Below, one piece after another: positions 7,564-15,099 of a DNA stretch of 27,302 nucleotides (positions are counted from its first letter, which is position 1; the number at the start of each line of letters is the position of its first letter). The stretch lies in NCBI GenBank assembly GCA_900541345.1, contig UQJE01000029.1, positions 1 through 27,302 on the forward strand, in the 5' to 3' direction. The translations under genes and the position numbers were made by a program. Origin of the DNA: an uncultured Blautia sp. Its GTDB lineage: Bacteria > Bacillota > Clostridia > Lachnospirales > Lachnospiraceae. The notes under the pieces are model-generated. The model was given only the letters and a program-made list of their open reading frames with translations, was not told the DNA's origin and searched no databases.

Positions 7564-8208
7564 ATGAAAAAGAAAGCTGCTTTATTAAGTATCTGGCTTT
7601 TATGTGCGGCAATGGCAGGTTGTCGTGACAGGGAAGCGGAGTTTTTAAAGGAAGCAGAGGAGACTGATGCGGGAGAAGATGAGGAGCAGGAAAATACGCC
7701 TGTACCCTCGGAAATACCGGAATTTACAGAGTCTCCGAAGAAACAGGAAATATATGTAGATGTATGCGGGGCCGTGGCAGAACCGGGAGTGTTCTGTCTT
7801 CCGGAAGGAAGCCGTGTGTTTCAGGCAATCGATGCAGCAGGAGGATTTCTTCCCGAGGCGGCAGAAAATTATGTGAATCGCGCACAGGGGCTTTCTGACG
7901 GGGAACAGCTTTATGTTCCTACAAAGGAAGAAGCGCTTACAATGGAGCGGACAGATACGGTGTCTTCCGGGGAAAAGAACGGAGAAGCGCTTGAGAGCGG
8001 CACGGAACATGCAGGAAAGGTAAACTTAAATACTGCAGATGAAACAGAGCTTTGTACTCTGACAGGAATCGGAGCGTCCAAAGCGAAGGCGATTATTGCA
8101 TACAGGGAGGAAAACGGTCCCTTTGCATCCATAGAAGACCTGATGAAGGTTGAGGGGATTAAGGAAGGGACTTTTCATAAAATCAAGGATGAAATAGAAG
8201 TGGGATAA
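7564..8208 (+). CDS. comEA: ComEA-like competence protein, predicted lipoprotein
   Basis: ComEA binds incoming double-stranded DNA outside the membrane and hands it to the ComEC channel. This 214-residue protein starts with a lipoprotein signal (lipobox AMAGC, acylated C20) instead of the single transmembrane anchor of Bacillus ComEA. An acidic linker (about 21-58) follows, then an SLBB domain (about 61-120), a second linker, and two helix-hairpin-helix motifs (about 152-212; VNLNTADETELCTLTGIGAS and IEDLMKVEGIKEGTF). ATG 7564 is chosen because only this start gives the signal peptide; the frame is open further upstream. A two-component system follows after 12 bases, with GerMN lipoprotein, comEC and holA beyond. 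Confidence 0.88.
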   Translation: MKKKAALLSIWLLCAAMAGCRDREAEFLKEAEETDAGEDEEQENTPVPSEIPEFTESPKKQEIYVDVCGAVAEPGVFCLPEGSRVFQAIDAAGGFLPEAAENYVNRAQGLSDGEQLYVPTKEEALTMERTDTVSSGEKNGEALESGTEHAGKVNLNTADETELCTLTGIGASKAKAIIAYREENGPFASIEDLMKVEGIKEGTFHKIKDEIEVG

Positions 8209-8220
8209 AGGAGAAATTAA

Positions 8221-8910
8221 ATGAGCAGGAAAGTATTGGTAGTAGATGACGAAAAACTGATTGTAAAAGGAATCCGTTTCAGTCTGGAACAGGACGGGAT
8301 GGAAGTGGACTGCGCCTACGATGGTGAGGAAGCTCTTGAGAAGGCGAAAGAGAATAAATACGATATTATTCTTCTTGATCTGATGCTTCCCAAGATGGAC
8401 GGATTTGAGGTATGCCAGCAAATTCGTGAATTTTCCAACGTTCCCATTGTCATGCTTACTGCCAAGGGGGAGGACATGGATAAGATTCTGGGACTGGAGT
8501 ACGGTGCTGACGATTATATAACAAAGCCTTTTAACATTCTGGAGGTTAAGGCGCGCATTAAGGCGATTATCCGCCGTGCAGGAAGTGACCGTGAGGAGAA
8601 AGAAAAGGCAAAGACAAAGGAAATCGGAGATCTGAAAATGGACTGCGAGGGAAGAAGAGTCTTTATCGCGGGACGGGAAATTAATCTGACAGCAAAAGAA
8701 TTTGACGTTTTGGAGCTTCTTGTGTTTAATCCCAATAAGGTATACAGCCGTGAAAACCTGCTGAACATTGTGTGGGGATATGAATACCCGGGTGATGTGA
8801 GAACAGTGGATGTACATATCCGACGTCTCCGTGAAAAAATTGAGGCAAATCCCAGTGAGCCAAAATACGTGCACACCAAATGGGGTGTGGGATATTATTT
8901 CCAGGCATAA
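8221..8910 (+). CDS. OmpR-family response regulator (VicR/PhoP-like)
   Basis: A 229-residue regulator with a receiver domain (about 1-120; acidic pair D9-D10, phosphoacceptor D53 in LLDLMLP, conserved K in ITKPF) and an OmpR-type winged helix (about 135-228; DVHIRRLREKIEANPSEPKYVHTKWGVGY). AAAGGAG precedes the ATG by 7 bases. It lies between comEA and its cognate kinase gene. Residue patterns are closest by eye to the VicR/YycF and PhoP group that controls cell-envelope genes; the exact orthology is not established. It may regulate this cluster or envelope functions linked to DNA uptake. Confidence 0.9.
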   Translation: MSRKVLVVDDEKLIVKGIRFSLEQDGMEVDCAYDGEEALEKAKENKYDIILLDLMLPKMDGFEVCQQIREFSNVPIVMLTAKGEDMDKILGLEYGADDYITKPFNILEVKARIKAIIRRAGSDREEKEKAKTKEIGDLKMDCEGRRVFIAGREINLTAKEFDVLELLVFNPNKVYSRENLLNIVWGYEYPGDVRTVDVHIRRLREKIEANPSEPKYVHTKWGVGYYFQA

Positions 8911-8918
8911 GGTAAGCT

Positions 8919-10349
8919 ATGAAGGAAAAAGCAAAGAAAAAAAACTTTTTAAAAAGTCTTCGCTTTCGTATCTTGATTATTCTGATTATTCTGGGAATTG
9001 TGCCAAGTGTCATTGTAACAAGAACGGTCATCACAAATTATGAGGATAAAGCCATTGCAAACAGAAGTGCAAGCGTGAGAAGCCAGTGTGACATTTTGTG
9101 CAGCCTGTTAATACAGGAAAATTATCTCAACAACTCCAGCTCGCAGGTTGTGAACAGCAAGCTGGAGTTGTTGTCTAATATTTACAGCGGAAGGATTATT
9201 CTTGTAGACAGGGACTTCAGAGTAGTAAAAGATACGTATGGTGCAGATGAGGGAAAGACACTTATTTCTCCTCTTGTAGTAAAGTGTTTTCAGGGAAAGA
9301 AGCCGGAGCGTTTTGACAGCAGGAATCAGACACTGCAGATGGCAGTTCCCATTGTAAGTCCGGATGTAAAACAGCTTCAGGGAGCTATGCTTGTAACGGT
9401 TTCCACAAGTGAGATTGCAGCGACTATTGACGCACTGGAACAGAGAGAGGTTCTTATTGTTGGATGCATTATTGTGCTTTCCATTTTTCTTGGATATATT
9501 CTCTCTACGATTCTTGTAAAGCCTTTTGCAAGAGTGACAAAGGCAATCGAGGATTTGACAGACGGCTATCAGAATGAAGATATTTCTGTACCGGATTATA
9601 CAGAGACAGCTCTGATCACAGATGCGTTTAACAAGATGCTGGGACGGATGAAGGTGTTGGATGAATCGAGACAGGAATTTGTTTCCAATGTGTCTCACGA
9701 GCTGAAGACCCCTATGACTTCCATGAAGGTGCTTGCAGATTCGCTTGTAGGTCAGGAAGGTGTTCCGGAAGAGCTTTATCAGGAGTTTCTTTCTGATATT
9801 ACAGCGGAGATTGACAGGGAGAATAAGATTATTTCCGACCTTCTTACCCTTGTAAAAATGGATAAGAAGGCAGATAATATAAATATTTCTCATATGGATA
9901 TCAATCATCTTCTGGAGGATATTTTAAAACGCCTTCGCCCTATTGCAGATATGAGAAATATCGATTTGATTCTGGATTGTTTCCGGCCTGTGGAGGCAGA
10001 TGTGGATGAAGTGAAATTTACTCTTGCAGTGAGCAATCTTGTGGAGAACGGAATTAAGTACAATGTAGATGAAGGCTGGGTTCGTGTTTCTCTGGACGCA
10101 GACCATAAATATTTTTATGTGACAGTGGCAGATTCGGGAATGGGTATTCCGGAAGAGTCCATAGAGCGGATTTTCGAGCGCTTTTATCGCGTGGATAAAT
10201 CCCATTCAAAGGAAATCGGAGGAACAGGTCTTGGACTTGCCATTACAAGAAGTACAATAGCCATGCACCACGGAACGATTAAAGTATTCAGTAAGGAAGG
10301 GGAGGGAACTACGTTTTCCGTCCGCATTCCGCTGTCATATATTCCATAG
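8919..10349 (+). CDS. Sensor histidine kinase with HAMP domain (VicK/PhoR-like)
   Basis: A 476-residue kinase, eight bases after the regulator. The N-terminal membrane segment (about 17-38) is followed by an extracytoplasmic sensor of about 130 residues, a second membrane segment (about 172-195), a HAMP domain (about 196-250), a HisKA domain with SHELKTPMTS (phospho-accepting H260), and a complete HATPase: N box NLVENGIKYN, G1 DSGMGIPEE, F box ERFYRVDKS and G2 GGTGLGLAI. All motifs are intact. The architecture matches VicK/ResE/PhoR-type kinases but no PAS domain is obvious. The sensor-coding part contains a perfect 14-bp inverted repeat (9128-9173). Confidence 0.9.
   Translation: MKEKAKKKNFLKSLRFRILIILIILGIVPSVIVTRTVITNYEDKAIANRSASVRSQCDILCSLLIQENYLNNSSSQVVNSKLELLSNIYSGRIILVDRDFRVVKDTYGADEGKTLISPLVVKCFQGKKPERFDSRNQTLQMAVPIVSPDVKQLQGAMLVTVSTSEIAATIDALEQREVLIVGCIIVLSIFLGYILSTILVKPFARVTKAIEDLTDGYQNEDISVPDYTETALITDAFNKMLGRMKVLDESRQEFVSNVSHELKTPMTSMKVLADSLVGQEGVPEELYQEFLSDITAEIDRENKIISDLLTLVKMDKKADNINISHMDINHLLEDILKRLRPIADMRNIDLILDCFRPVEADVDEVKFTLAVSNLVENGIKYNVDEGWVRVSLDADHKYFYVTVADSGMGIPEESIERIFERFYRVDKSHSKEIGGTGLGLAITRSTIAMHHGTIKVFSKEGEGTTFSVRIPLSYIP
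9128..9173. repeat. Perfect 14-bp inverted repeat inside the kinase gene
   Basis: CAACAACTCCAGCT (9128-9141) and its exact complement AGCTGGAGTTGTTG (9160-9173) are separated by 18 bases. The inner bases GC/GC can pair beyond one mismatch. It encodes sensor-domain residues 70-85. It would form a strong hairpin in the mRNA about 210 bases after the start codon. Confidence 0.8.
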
Positions 10350-10357
10350 GAGGTGCA

Positions 10358-11305
10358 ATGGTGAAGAAAATATGGAAGCTGCTTCTTCCTGTTCTGCTTC
10401 TCTGTATTGCCGTTTCCGGCTGTACCATAGAGGAAGAATCCCGGCAGGAGGAAGACAGTAAATATCGTTTTTATTATCTGAATGCATCGGAGACAGGTTT
10501 GGAAAGCGAGCCGTATACTCCAAAAGAGGAGACGGCAGATTTTATGCTTCCGGATCTTATGAGCCGGTTAAATGCAAAAGAGGACAGTCTGTCCGGAATC
10601 AGTCTTCTTCCGGAAGAGGTGGAAATTACCTCTTATCAAATTGCGGATACTGTTTTAAGTGTAGAATTTAACAGTCGGTATAAAAAGATAAGTGCGGCAA
10701 GAGAGGTGCTTACAAGAGCCGGGGTTGTAAAAACTCTTTTGCAAATTCCGGGAATAGAGGCTGTTAAGTTTTATATAGGACAGGAAGAACTGAAAAATTC
10801 AAAAAAAGAGCCGGTAGGGGAAATGAATGAGAATACCTTTGCAGAGGTTTCCTCAAAAGATATAGGAACTTATCGCTCAGATACATTTACTCTTTATTTT
10901 ACAGATAAAGAGGGAAAGCATCTTGTGGAAGAGAAACGAAAAGTATATTACAGGCACAATATTCCAAAGGTGCGAGTGGCTCTTGAACAGCTTGCAAAAG
11001 GGCCGATGGAAGAAAATCATTTTCAAACGATACCGGAGGATACCAGGCTTTTAAATGTTACAGTAGCAGATGGCGCATGTTACGTTGATGTTAATCCTGT
11101 ATTTGTAGATTATGCGCTTACGAATGTAGAAGAAAGCATTCCGATATACTCCGTTGTGAATACTGTCCTTGCAGCCTGCGATGCAGAGAAGGTGGAGATT
11201 TCCGTTTCAGGGCAGAGAGAAGTGGTTTTTCGTGAAAATATGAATCTTTATAACTTTTATAAGTGGAATGAGGATATTATTTCCGGAAAGGATAAAGAAG
11301 AATGA
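10358..11305 (+). CDS. GerMN-domain lipoprotein (GerM-like)
   Basis: A 315-residue predicted lipoprotein: signal MVKKIWKLLLPVLLLCIAVSGC with acylated C22. Two GerMN-type repeats seem present, about residues 75-150 (TVLSVEFNSRYKKISAAREVL...GIEAVKFYIG) and about 170-300 (DTFTLYFTD...VRVALEQLAKGP...VYSVVNTVLAA-like helix...KVEISVSGQ). GerM of Bacillus is a spore-envelope lipoprotein needed for sporulation and germination, but GerMN proteins also pair with envelope two-component systems (LpqB next to MtrAB in Actinobacteria). The position directly after a sensor kinase mirrors the latter. AGGAGGTG precedes the ATG by 5 bases. The stop overlaps the comEC start (ATGA). Confidence 0.8.
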   Translation: MVKKIWKLLLPVLLLCIAVSGCTIEEESRQEEDSKYRFYYLNASETGLESEPYTPKEETADFMLPDLMSRLNAKEDSLSGISLLPEEVEITSYQIADTVLSVEFNSRYKKISAAREVLTRAGVVKTLLQIPGIEAVKFYIGQEELKNSKKEPVGEMNENTFAEVSSKDIGTYRSDTFTLYFTDKEGKHLVEEKRKVYYRHNIPKVRVALEQLAKGPMEENHFQTIPEDTRLLNVTVADGACYVDVNPVFVDYALTNVEESIPIYSVVNTVLAACDAEKVEISVSGQREVVFRENMNLYNFYKWNEDIISGKDKEE

Positions 11306-13521
11306 CAAAACGCCCGCTTTGTCTGGTATGTCTTTTTCTGATGCTCTTTCTGGTGGCAGGGGACTGGCTTGGATTTCCTTTTGTACGGGGAAATCCACTG
11401 CCGGATCACCTGAAAGAGTGGATAAAAGAGCACCCGGAAGGTGTTATATGTGGAGAAGTCAAAAGCTTCCGGGATACCGAATTTTCTCAGACAGTCAGTC
11501 TGAAAGAAGCATATCTTGTTTACAAATCAAAAAAAATTCCAATAAAAAATATAACAGTATATTTAAAGAAAAGAGAAGAATTAAAGCCGGGAATGTATCT
11601 TTGCGTTCGCGGTGTTATTGAAGAACTCTCTCTTCCCCGAAATCCGGGAGAGTTTAATGCAAGGCAGTATTATGTCTGCGAGCATATGTATTATTCTGTG
11701 AAAAAGGGGGTGGTTCTGAAAAAAGGAAAAGAGGGAAATATATACCAGACTCTTTTATTTCAAATCCGGGAATGTTTAAACGGTGTTCTGGAACAAACTG
11801 CAGGGGAGGCCGCTCCTGTTTTTTCTGCAATGGTTCTGGGTGAAAAGGGAGAACTTCCAAAAGAAACGAAAATGCGCTATCAGATGGCAGGGATTATTCA
11901 TATTTTGGCTATCAGCGGTCTTCATATCAGTCTTCTTGGTATGGGGCTTTATGAGCTTTTGAAAAAAGCGGGTATTGGTATATGGGGCGCTGGATTTCTT
12001 TCTCTTATTGTCATGATTTTTTACGGAGAAATGACAGGAGAAAGCGTCTCTGCCATGCGGGCTGTTTCCATGTTTCTTATTGCAACAGGCGCAAAGATTC
12101 TGGGAAGAATTTACGACATGATGACGGCGCTTTCCGTCTCTGCCATGATTCTCCTCCTGGAATCTCCGGCATATTTATACAGTACCGGTTTTCTTCTTTC
12201 TTTTGGTGCTGTTCTTGGAGTTGGCGCAGTTCTCCCCGTATTTTTTAAGTTTTTCGGTGTGAAAAATAAAATCTTAAAAAGTCTCATGGGTTCTGTGTGT
12301 GTACAGCTCACCACACTTCCTGTTATGCTTTGGTTTTACGGAGAGGTTTCCGTAATCGGAATCTTTTTAAATCTTTTCGTGCTGCCAACAGTGGGTATCG
12401 TTCTTGTAAGCGGTGTTTTTACGGCTTTGATAGGTTGTGTGTTTCCGGGGCTCGCTGTGTGTATTGCGATTCCGGGAAGACTAATGCTTTTTGCATATGA
12501 TAAGCTTTGCAGGCTTGGAGCGTCCCTGCCTTTTTCTACATGGACGCCGGGGAAGCCTGAAATCTGGCAAGTGGTAATTTACTATGTGTTTTTATTTTTG
12601 CTTACAGGAGCGATGTTGTTCTTTTTAAAGAAACAGATAAAAAATGTTCATACTCTCCGGGCAGTGGAAGGAGGGGCTCTCGTGATTCTTACGCTGGCCC
12701 TTTTTGTGCTGAGCAGGAGAGATAGACAATATATGGAAATTACCTGTCTTGATATTGGACAGGGAGATGCCATTGCGGCGCATCTTCCCACAGGAGAAGT
12801 GTTTCTCGTTGACGGAGGAAGCAGCAATAAAAAGAACATCGGGCAGTACCAGCTTCTTCCATTTTTGAAAAACCAGGGAATTTCCTATGTGAATGCTGTT
12901 TTTATTTCTCATACAGACGAGGATCATATAAGCGGAGTACGTGAGATTCTGGAATACATGGAGAAAGGGCTCATTTCTCTGAAAATCGGCAATCTTATTC
13001 TTCCGGGAATCAGTGAAAAACCGGAGGCGTGGAAGGAGCTTAAATGTCTTGCGGAAAAAGTGGGAATCCAGGTGTATACGGCAAACGGAGGAGATGCTTT
13101 CCGCATAGGAGAGGGAGAAATTTCCGTTCTTTCTCCGGAGAAGGGCGCATTGGGGGAAAATGTAAACGAAGATGCTGTAGTATTTCTTTTTTCTTATGAG
13201 GATTTTCATGGACTGTTTACAGGGGATATAGGAGAAGAGACAGAAAAGAAACTGCTTCCGGTTCTTTCTGATGTAGATTTTTTGAAGGTGGGACATCACG
13301 GCTCCGGCTATTCTTCCCGTCAGGCGTTTCTTGATAAAATAAAGCCGGAAGTATCTATAATTTCCTGTTCGAAATCCAATACATACGGACACCCTTCCCC
13401 TGAGACGATAAAACGCCTTGAAAAATCAGGAAGCAGGGTGGAGTATACTATGAAAAGCGGAGCAGTCACTGTATTTACAGACGGGAAGAAGGTGGGGATA
13501 AGATGCTTTTTCCCTTCCTAA
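11302..13521 (+). CDS. comEC: ComEC/Rec2 DNA-uptake channel
   Basis: ComEC carries single-stranded DNA across the membrane and is thought to degrade the other strand. This full-length 739-residue protein has an N-terminal membrane segment and a DUF4131/OB-like region (about 30-180), the multi-helix competence domain (about 195-480; hallmark AISGLHISLLGMGLYEL near 203-218), and a C-terminal metallo-beta-lactamase domain (about 495-735). The last has LDIGQGDA, HTDEDH at 537-542 and GHHGS at 664-668, so the metal-binding residues look intact. It is coupled to the GerMN gene by ATGA and followed 56 bases later by holA. Together with comEA this suggests a working uptake core; no type IV pilus genes are in the window. 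Confidence 0.95.
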   Translation: MTKRPLCLVCLFLMLFLVAGDWLGFPFVRGNPLPDHLKEWIKEHPEGVICGEVKSFRDTEFSQTVSLKEAYLVYKSKKIPIKNITVYLKKREELKPGMYLCVRGVIEELSLPRNPGEFNARQYYVCEHMYYSVKKGVVLKKGKEGNIYQTLLFQIRECLNGVLEQTAGEAAPVFSAMVLGEKGELPKETKMRYQMAGIIHILAISGLHISLLGMGLYELLKKAGIGIWGAGFLSLIVMIFYGEMTGESVSAMRAVSMFLIATGAKILGRIYDMMTALSVSAMILLLESPAYLYSTGFLLSFGAVLGVGAVLPVFFKFFGVKNKILKSLMGSVCVQLTTLPVMLWFYGEVSVIGIFLNLFVLPTVGIVLVSGVFTALIGCVFPGLAVCIAIPGRLMLFAYDKLCRLGASLPFSTWTPGKPEIWQVVIYYVFLFLLTGAMLFFLKKQIKNVHTLRAVEGGALVILTLALFVLSRRDRQYMEITCLDIGQGDAIAAHLPTGEVFLVDGGSSNKKNIGQYQLLPFLKNQGISYVNAVFISHTDEDHISGVREILEYMEKGLISLKIGNLILPGISEKPEAWKELKCLAEKVGIQVYTANGGDAFRIGEGEISVLSPEKGALGENVNEDAVVFLFSYEDFHGLFTGDIGEETEKKLLPVLSDVDFLKVGHHGSGYSSRQAFLDKIKPEVSIISCSKSNTYGHPSPETIKRLEKSGSRVEYTMKSGAVTVFTDGKKVGIRCFFPS

Positions 13522-13577
13522 AAGCAGGATTTTGTGGTATTGTTTTATCATAATATAACATAGACAGGAGTTTTATC

Positions 13578-14561
13578 TTGAAAAGTATACAGGAAGACAT
13601 AAAAACAGGAAATTTTAAACAGTCATATCTCCTTTTTGGGGAAGAAGCATATTTGAAGCAGCAGTATAAGGAAAAGCTTTTAAATGCCCTGAATCCGGAC
13701 GGGGATACTATGAACTTCAGCCGTTATGAAGGAAAGGGAATCGATGTAAAGCAGGTTATTGACCTGTGTGAGACGATGCCTTTTTTTGCGGATAGAAGAA
13801 TCATTCTTCTTGAGGATACCGGATTTTTTAAGAATAAGTGTGAGGAGCTGGCCGATTACATGAAAAGCCTTCCCGATTATCTTGTTCTTGTTTTTGCAGA
13901 ATCTGAGGTGGACAAGAGAAGCCGTATGTATAAAGCGGTAAAAAGCAGCGGAAGAGTGACGGAGTTTGCAAAGCAGGATGAGAAGACACTGATGCGGTGG
14001 GCAGCAGGAATTCTTGGAAAAGAAGGGAAAAAAATCACACAGAGGGATATGGAGCTTTTTCTTACAAAAACAGGAACAGATATGGGAAATATCCGGATGG
14101 AACTGGAAAAGCTTGTTGCATATACAGAAGGGAAAGATATTGTTGCAGCGGAGGATATAGAGGCTGTGTGCGTGACTCAGACGACAAATAAGATTTTTGA
14201 TATGGTACGCGCTGTTACAGAGAAGAATCAAAAAAAAGCGCTTGAACTGTATTATGATCTCCTTACCTTAAAAGAACCTCCTATGAGAATTCTGTTTCTT
14301 CTGGCGAAACAGTTCCGTCAGCTTCTTCTCACAAAGAAGATGGCAGGGGAGGGCGCATCTCAAAATGAAATTGCATCAAGACTGGGTGTTCCTTCCTTTG
14401 TAGTTCGAAACATATCTGCCTGCGCTCGTTCTTATACGGTGGAAGAACTGGAACGTGCAGTAGAGGATTTTGTGGACGCAGAGGAGGCGGTAAAGACAGG
14501 ACGCCTTGGTGATGTGTTAAGTGTGGAGCTTCTGATTGTAAAATACAGCTCCGGAAGATAG
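13578..14561 (+). CDS. holA: DNA polymerase III subunit delta
   Basis: HolA is the clamp-loader wrench that opens the sliding clamp. The 327-residue protein matches the family in length and in landmarks: SYLLFGEEAYLKQQYKEKLLNAL at the N-terminus, FFADRRIILLEDTGFF, LPDYLVLVFAESEVDKRSRMYKAVK, NKIFDMVRAV and the C-terminal helical collar with FRQLLLTKKM. There is no ATPase motif, as expected for delta. The start is TTG at 13578: CAGGAG lies 7 bases upstream and the next in-frame ATG would remove the first 45 residues. It follows comEC, a common Firmicute arrangement, and ends at a terminator shared with rpsT. Confidence 0.93.
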   Translation: MKSIQEDIKTGNFKQSYLLFGEEAYLKQQYKEKLLNALNPDGDTMNFSRYEGKGIDVKQVIDLCETMPFFADRRIILLEDTGFFKNKCEELADYMKSLPDYLVLVFAESEVDKRSRMYKAVKSSGRVTEFAKQDEKTLMRWAAGILGKEGKKITQRDMELFLTKTGTDMGNIRMELEKLVAYTEGKDIVAAEDIEAVCVTQTTNKIFDMVRAVTEKNQKKALELYYDLLTLKEPPMRILFLLAKQFRQLLLTKKMAGEGASQNEIASRLGVPSFVVRNISACARSYTVEELERAVEDFVDAEEAVKTGRLGDVLSVELLIVKYSSGR

Positions 14562-14563
14562 AA

Positions 14564-14597
14564 AAAAGGCAGCCACATGACGGTATGGCTGCCTTTT
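14564..14597. terminator. Bidirectional terminator between holA and rpsT
   Basis: An 11-bp perfect stem (AAAAGGCAGCC, 14564-14574, with GGCTGCCTTTT, 14587-14597) has A-runs on one side and T-runs on the other. It can end transcription from both convergent genes. Confidence 0.9.
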
Positions 14598-14638
14598 CAT
14601 TCTTACTTATAAGCTTATAATTAAAAACGAATAACTAA

Positions 14639-14902
14639 TTATGCAATGCTGTTTACAGCTTTAGTTAAACGGGAAACTTTTCTTGCGCAGTTGTTTTTGT
14701 GATAAACACCTTTGGAAGTAGCTTTGCTGATTGTAGAGATAGCATCTTTTAATGCTGCTTCTGCTGCTGCTTTATCCTGATTTGCTACTGCTGCGTCTAC
14801 TTTTTTAATAGAAGTTTTAACAGCAGAACGGATGGATTTGTTTCTCTCCGCTTTTGTTCTGTTTACTAAAATTCTTTTCTTTGCAGATTTGATGTTAGCC
14901 AA
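14639..14902 (-). CDS. rpsT: Small ribosomal subunit protein bS20
   Basis: An 87-residue, lysine-rich, helical 16S rRNA-binding protein starting MANIKSAKKRILVNRTKAERN, the conserved S20 N-terminus, and ending in SRLTKAVNSIA. Length is normal. The start is TTG at 14902, preceded by GGAGGTG with a 5-base gap to the codon; a longer upstream open frame would add residues not found in S20. A UUG start is also used by E. coli rpsT, where it takes part in autogenous control. The gene is monocistronic, with a strong promoter, a structured leader of about 80 nt and a shared terminator. Confidence 0.95.
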   Translation of the reverse strand: MANIKSAKKRILVNRTKAERNKSIRSAVKTSIKKVDAAVANQDKAAAEAALKDAISTISKATSKGVYHKNNCARKVSRLTKAVNSIA

Positions 14903-14946
14903 TTTTGACACCTCCGATACGTATTTTAATAATGAAAATATTTTCT

Positions 14947-14976
14947 TCATGAGAACAGACACGGGCGTCCTCACGA
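14947..14976 (-). other. Hairpin in the rpsT 5' leader
   Basis: Reading on the minus strand, TCGTGAG pairs with CTCATGA (one G-U), and inside it GAC pairs with GTC around a GCCCGT loop. A 4-nt bulge TGTT lies on the 3' side. The hairpin is about 45 nt before the TTG start. It could be a ribosomal-protein leader; I do not recognise it as a named RNA family. Confidence 0.45.
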
Positions 14977-14989
14977 AACATGCTTATTT

Positions 14990-15018
14990 AGCATAGTATA
15001 AATTTCTGCAAATGTCAA
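14990..15018 (-). promoter_or_regulatory. Sigma-A promoter of rpsT
   Basis: On the minus strand: TTGACA (15018-15013), a 17-bp spacer and TATGCT (14995-14990). Transcription should begin near 14983, giving a leader of about 80 nt. Confidence 0.8.
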
Positions 15019-15049
15019 TACATATTTCCACAAAAATTGCAAAAAATAT

Positions 15050-15072
15050 AATATGCCAATATAGGGCATATT
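15050..15072. repeat. Inverted repeat upstream of gpr
   Basis: AATATGCC (15050-15057) and GGCATATT (15065-15072) are perfect complements around a 7-base centre, 28 bases before the gpr ATG. It may be an operator or a leader hairpin. It is followed by a few T only, so it is a poor terminator. Confidence 0.5.
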
Positions 15073-15099
15073 TATTCCGAGAAAAGAGAGGAACAGGCC

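Noticed and set aside
8026..8874. Long minus-strand open frame of 282 codons
   Set aside because: Lies opposite comEA and a complete response regulator; no SD, Cys/His/Phe-rich composition typical of an antisense shadow.
9108..9908. Minus-strand open frame of 266 codons
   Set aside because: Antisense to the intact histidine kinase; composition is implausible for a protein and no start signal is seen.
12625..13392. Minus-strand open frame of 255 codons
   Set aside because: Antisense to the metallo-beta-lactamase domain of ComEC, whose motifs are intact.
13532..13559. Promoter for holA (TTGTGG and TATAAC, 16-bp spacing)
   Set aside because: Hexamers are poor and several alternative -10 alignments exist in this A/T-rich gap; expression from the comEA-comEC transcript is equally likely.
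15050..15072. Terminator upstream of gpr
   Set aside because: The A/T-rich 8-bp stem has no proper T-run after it and no gene upstream on that strand to terminate.
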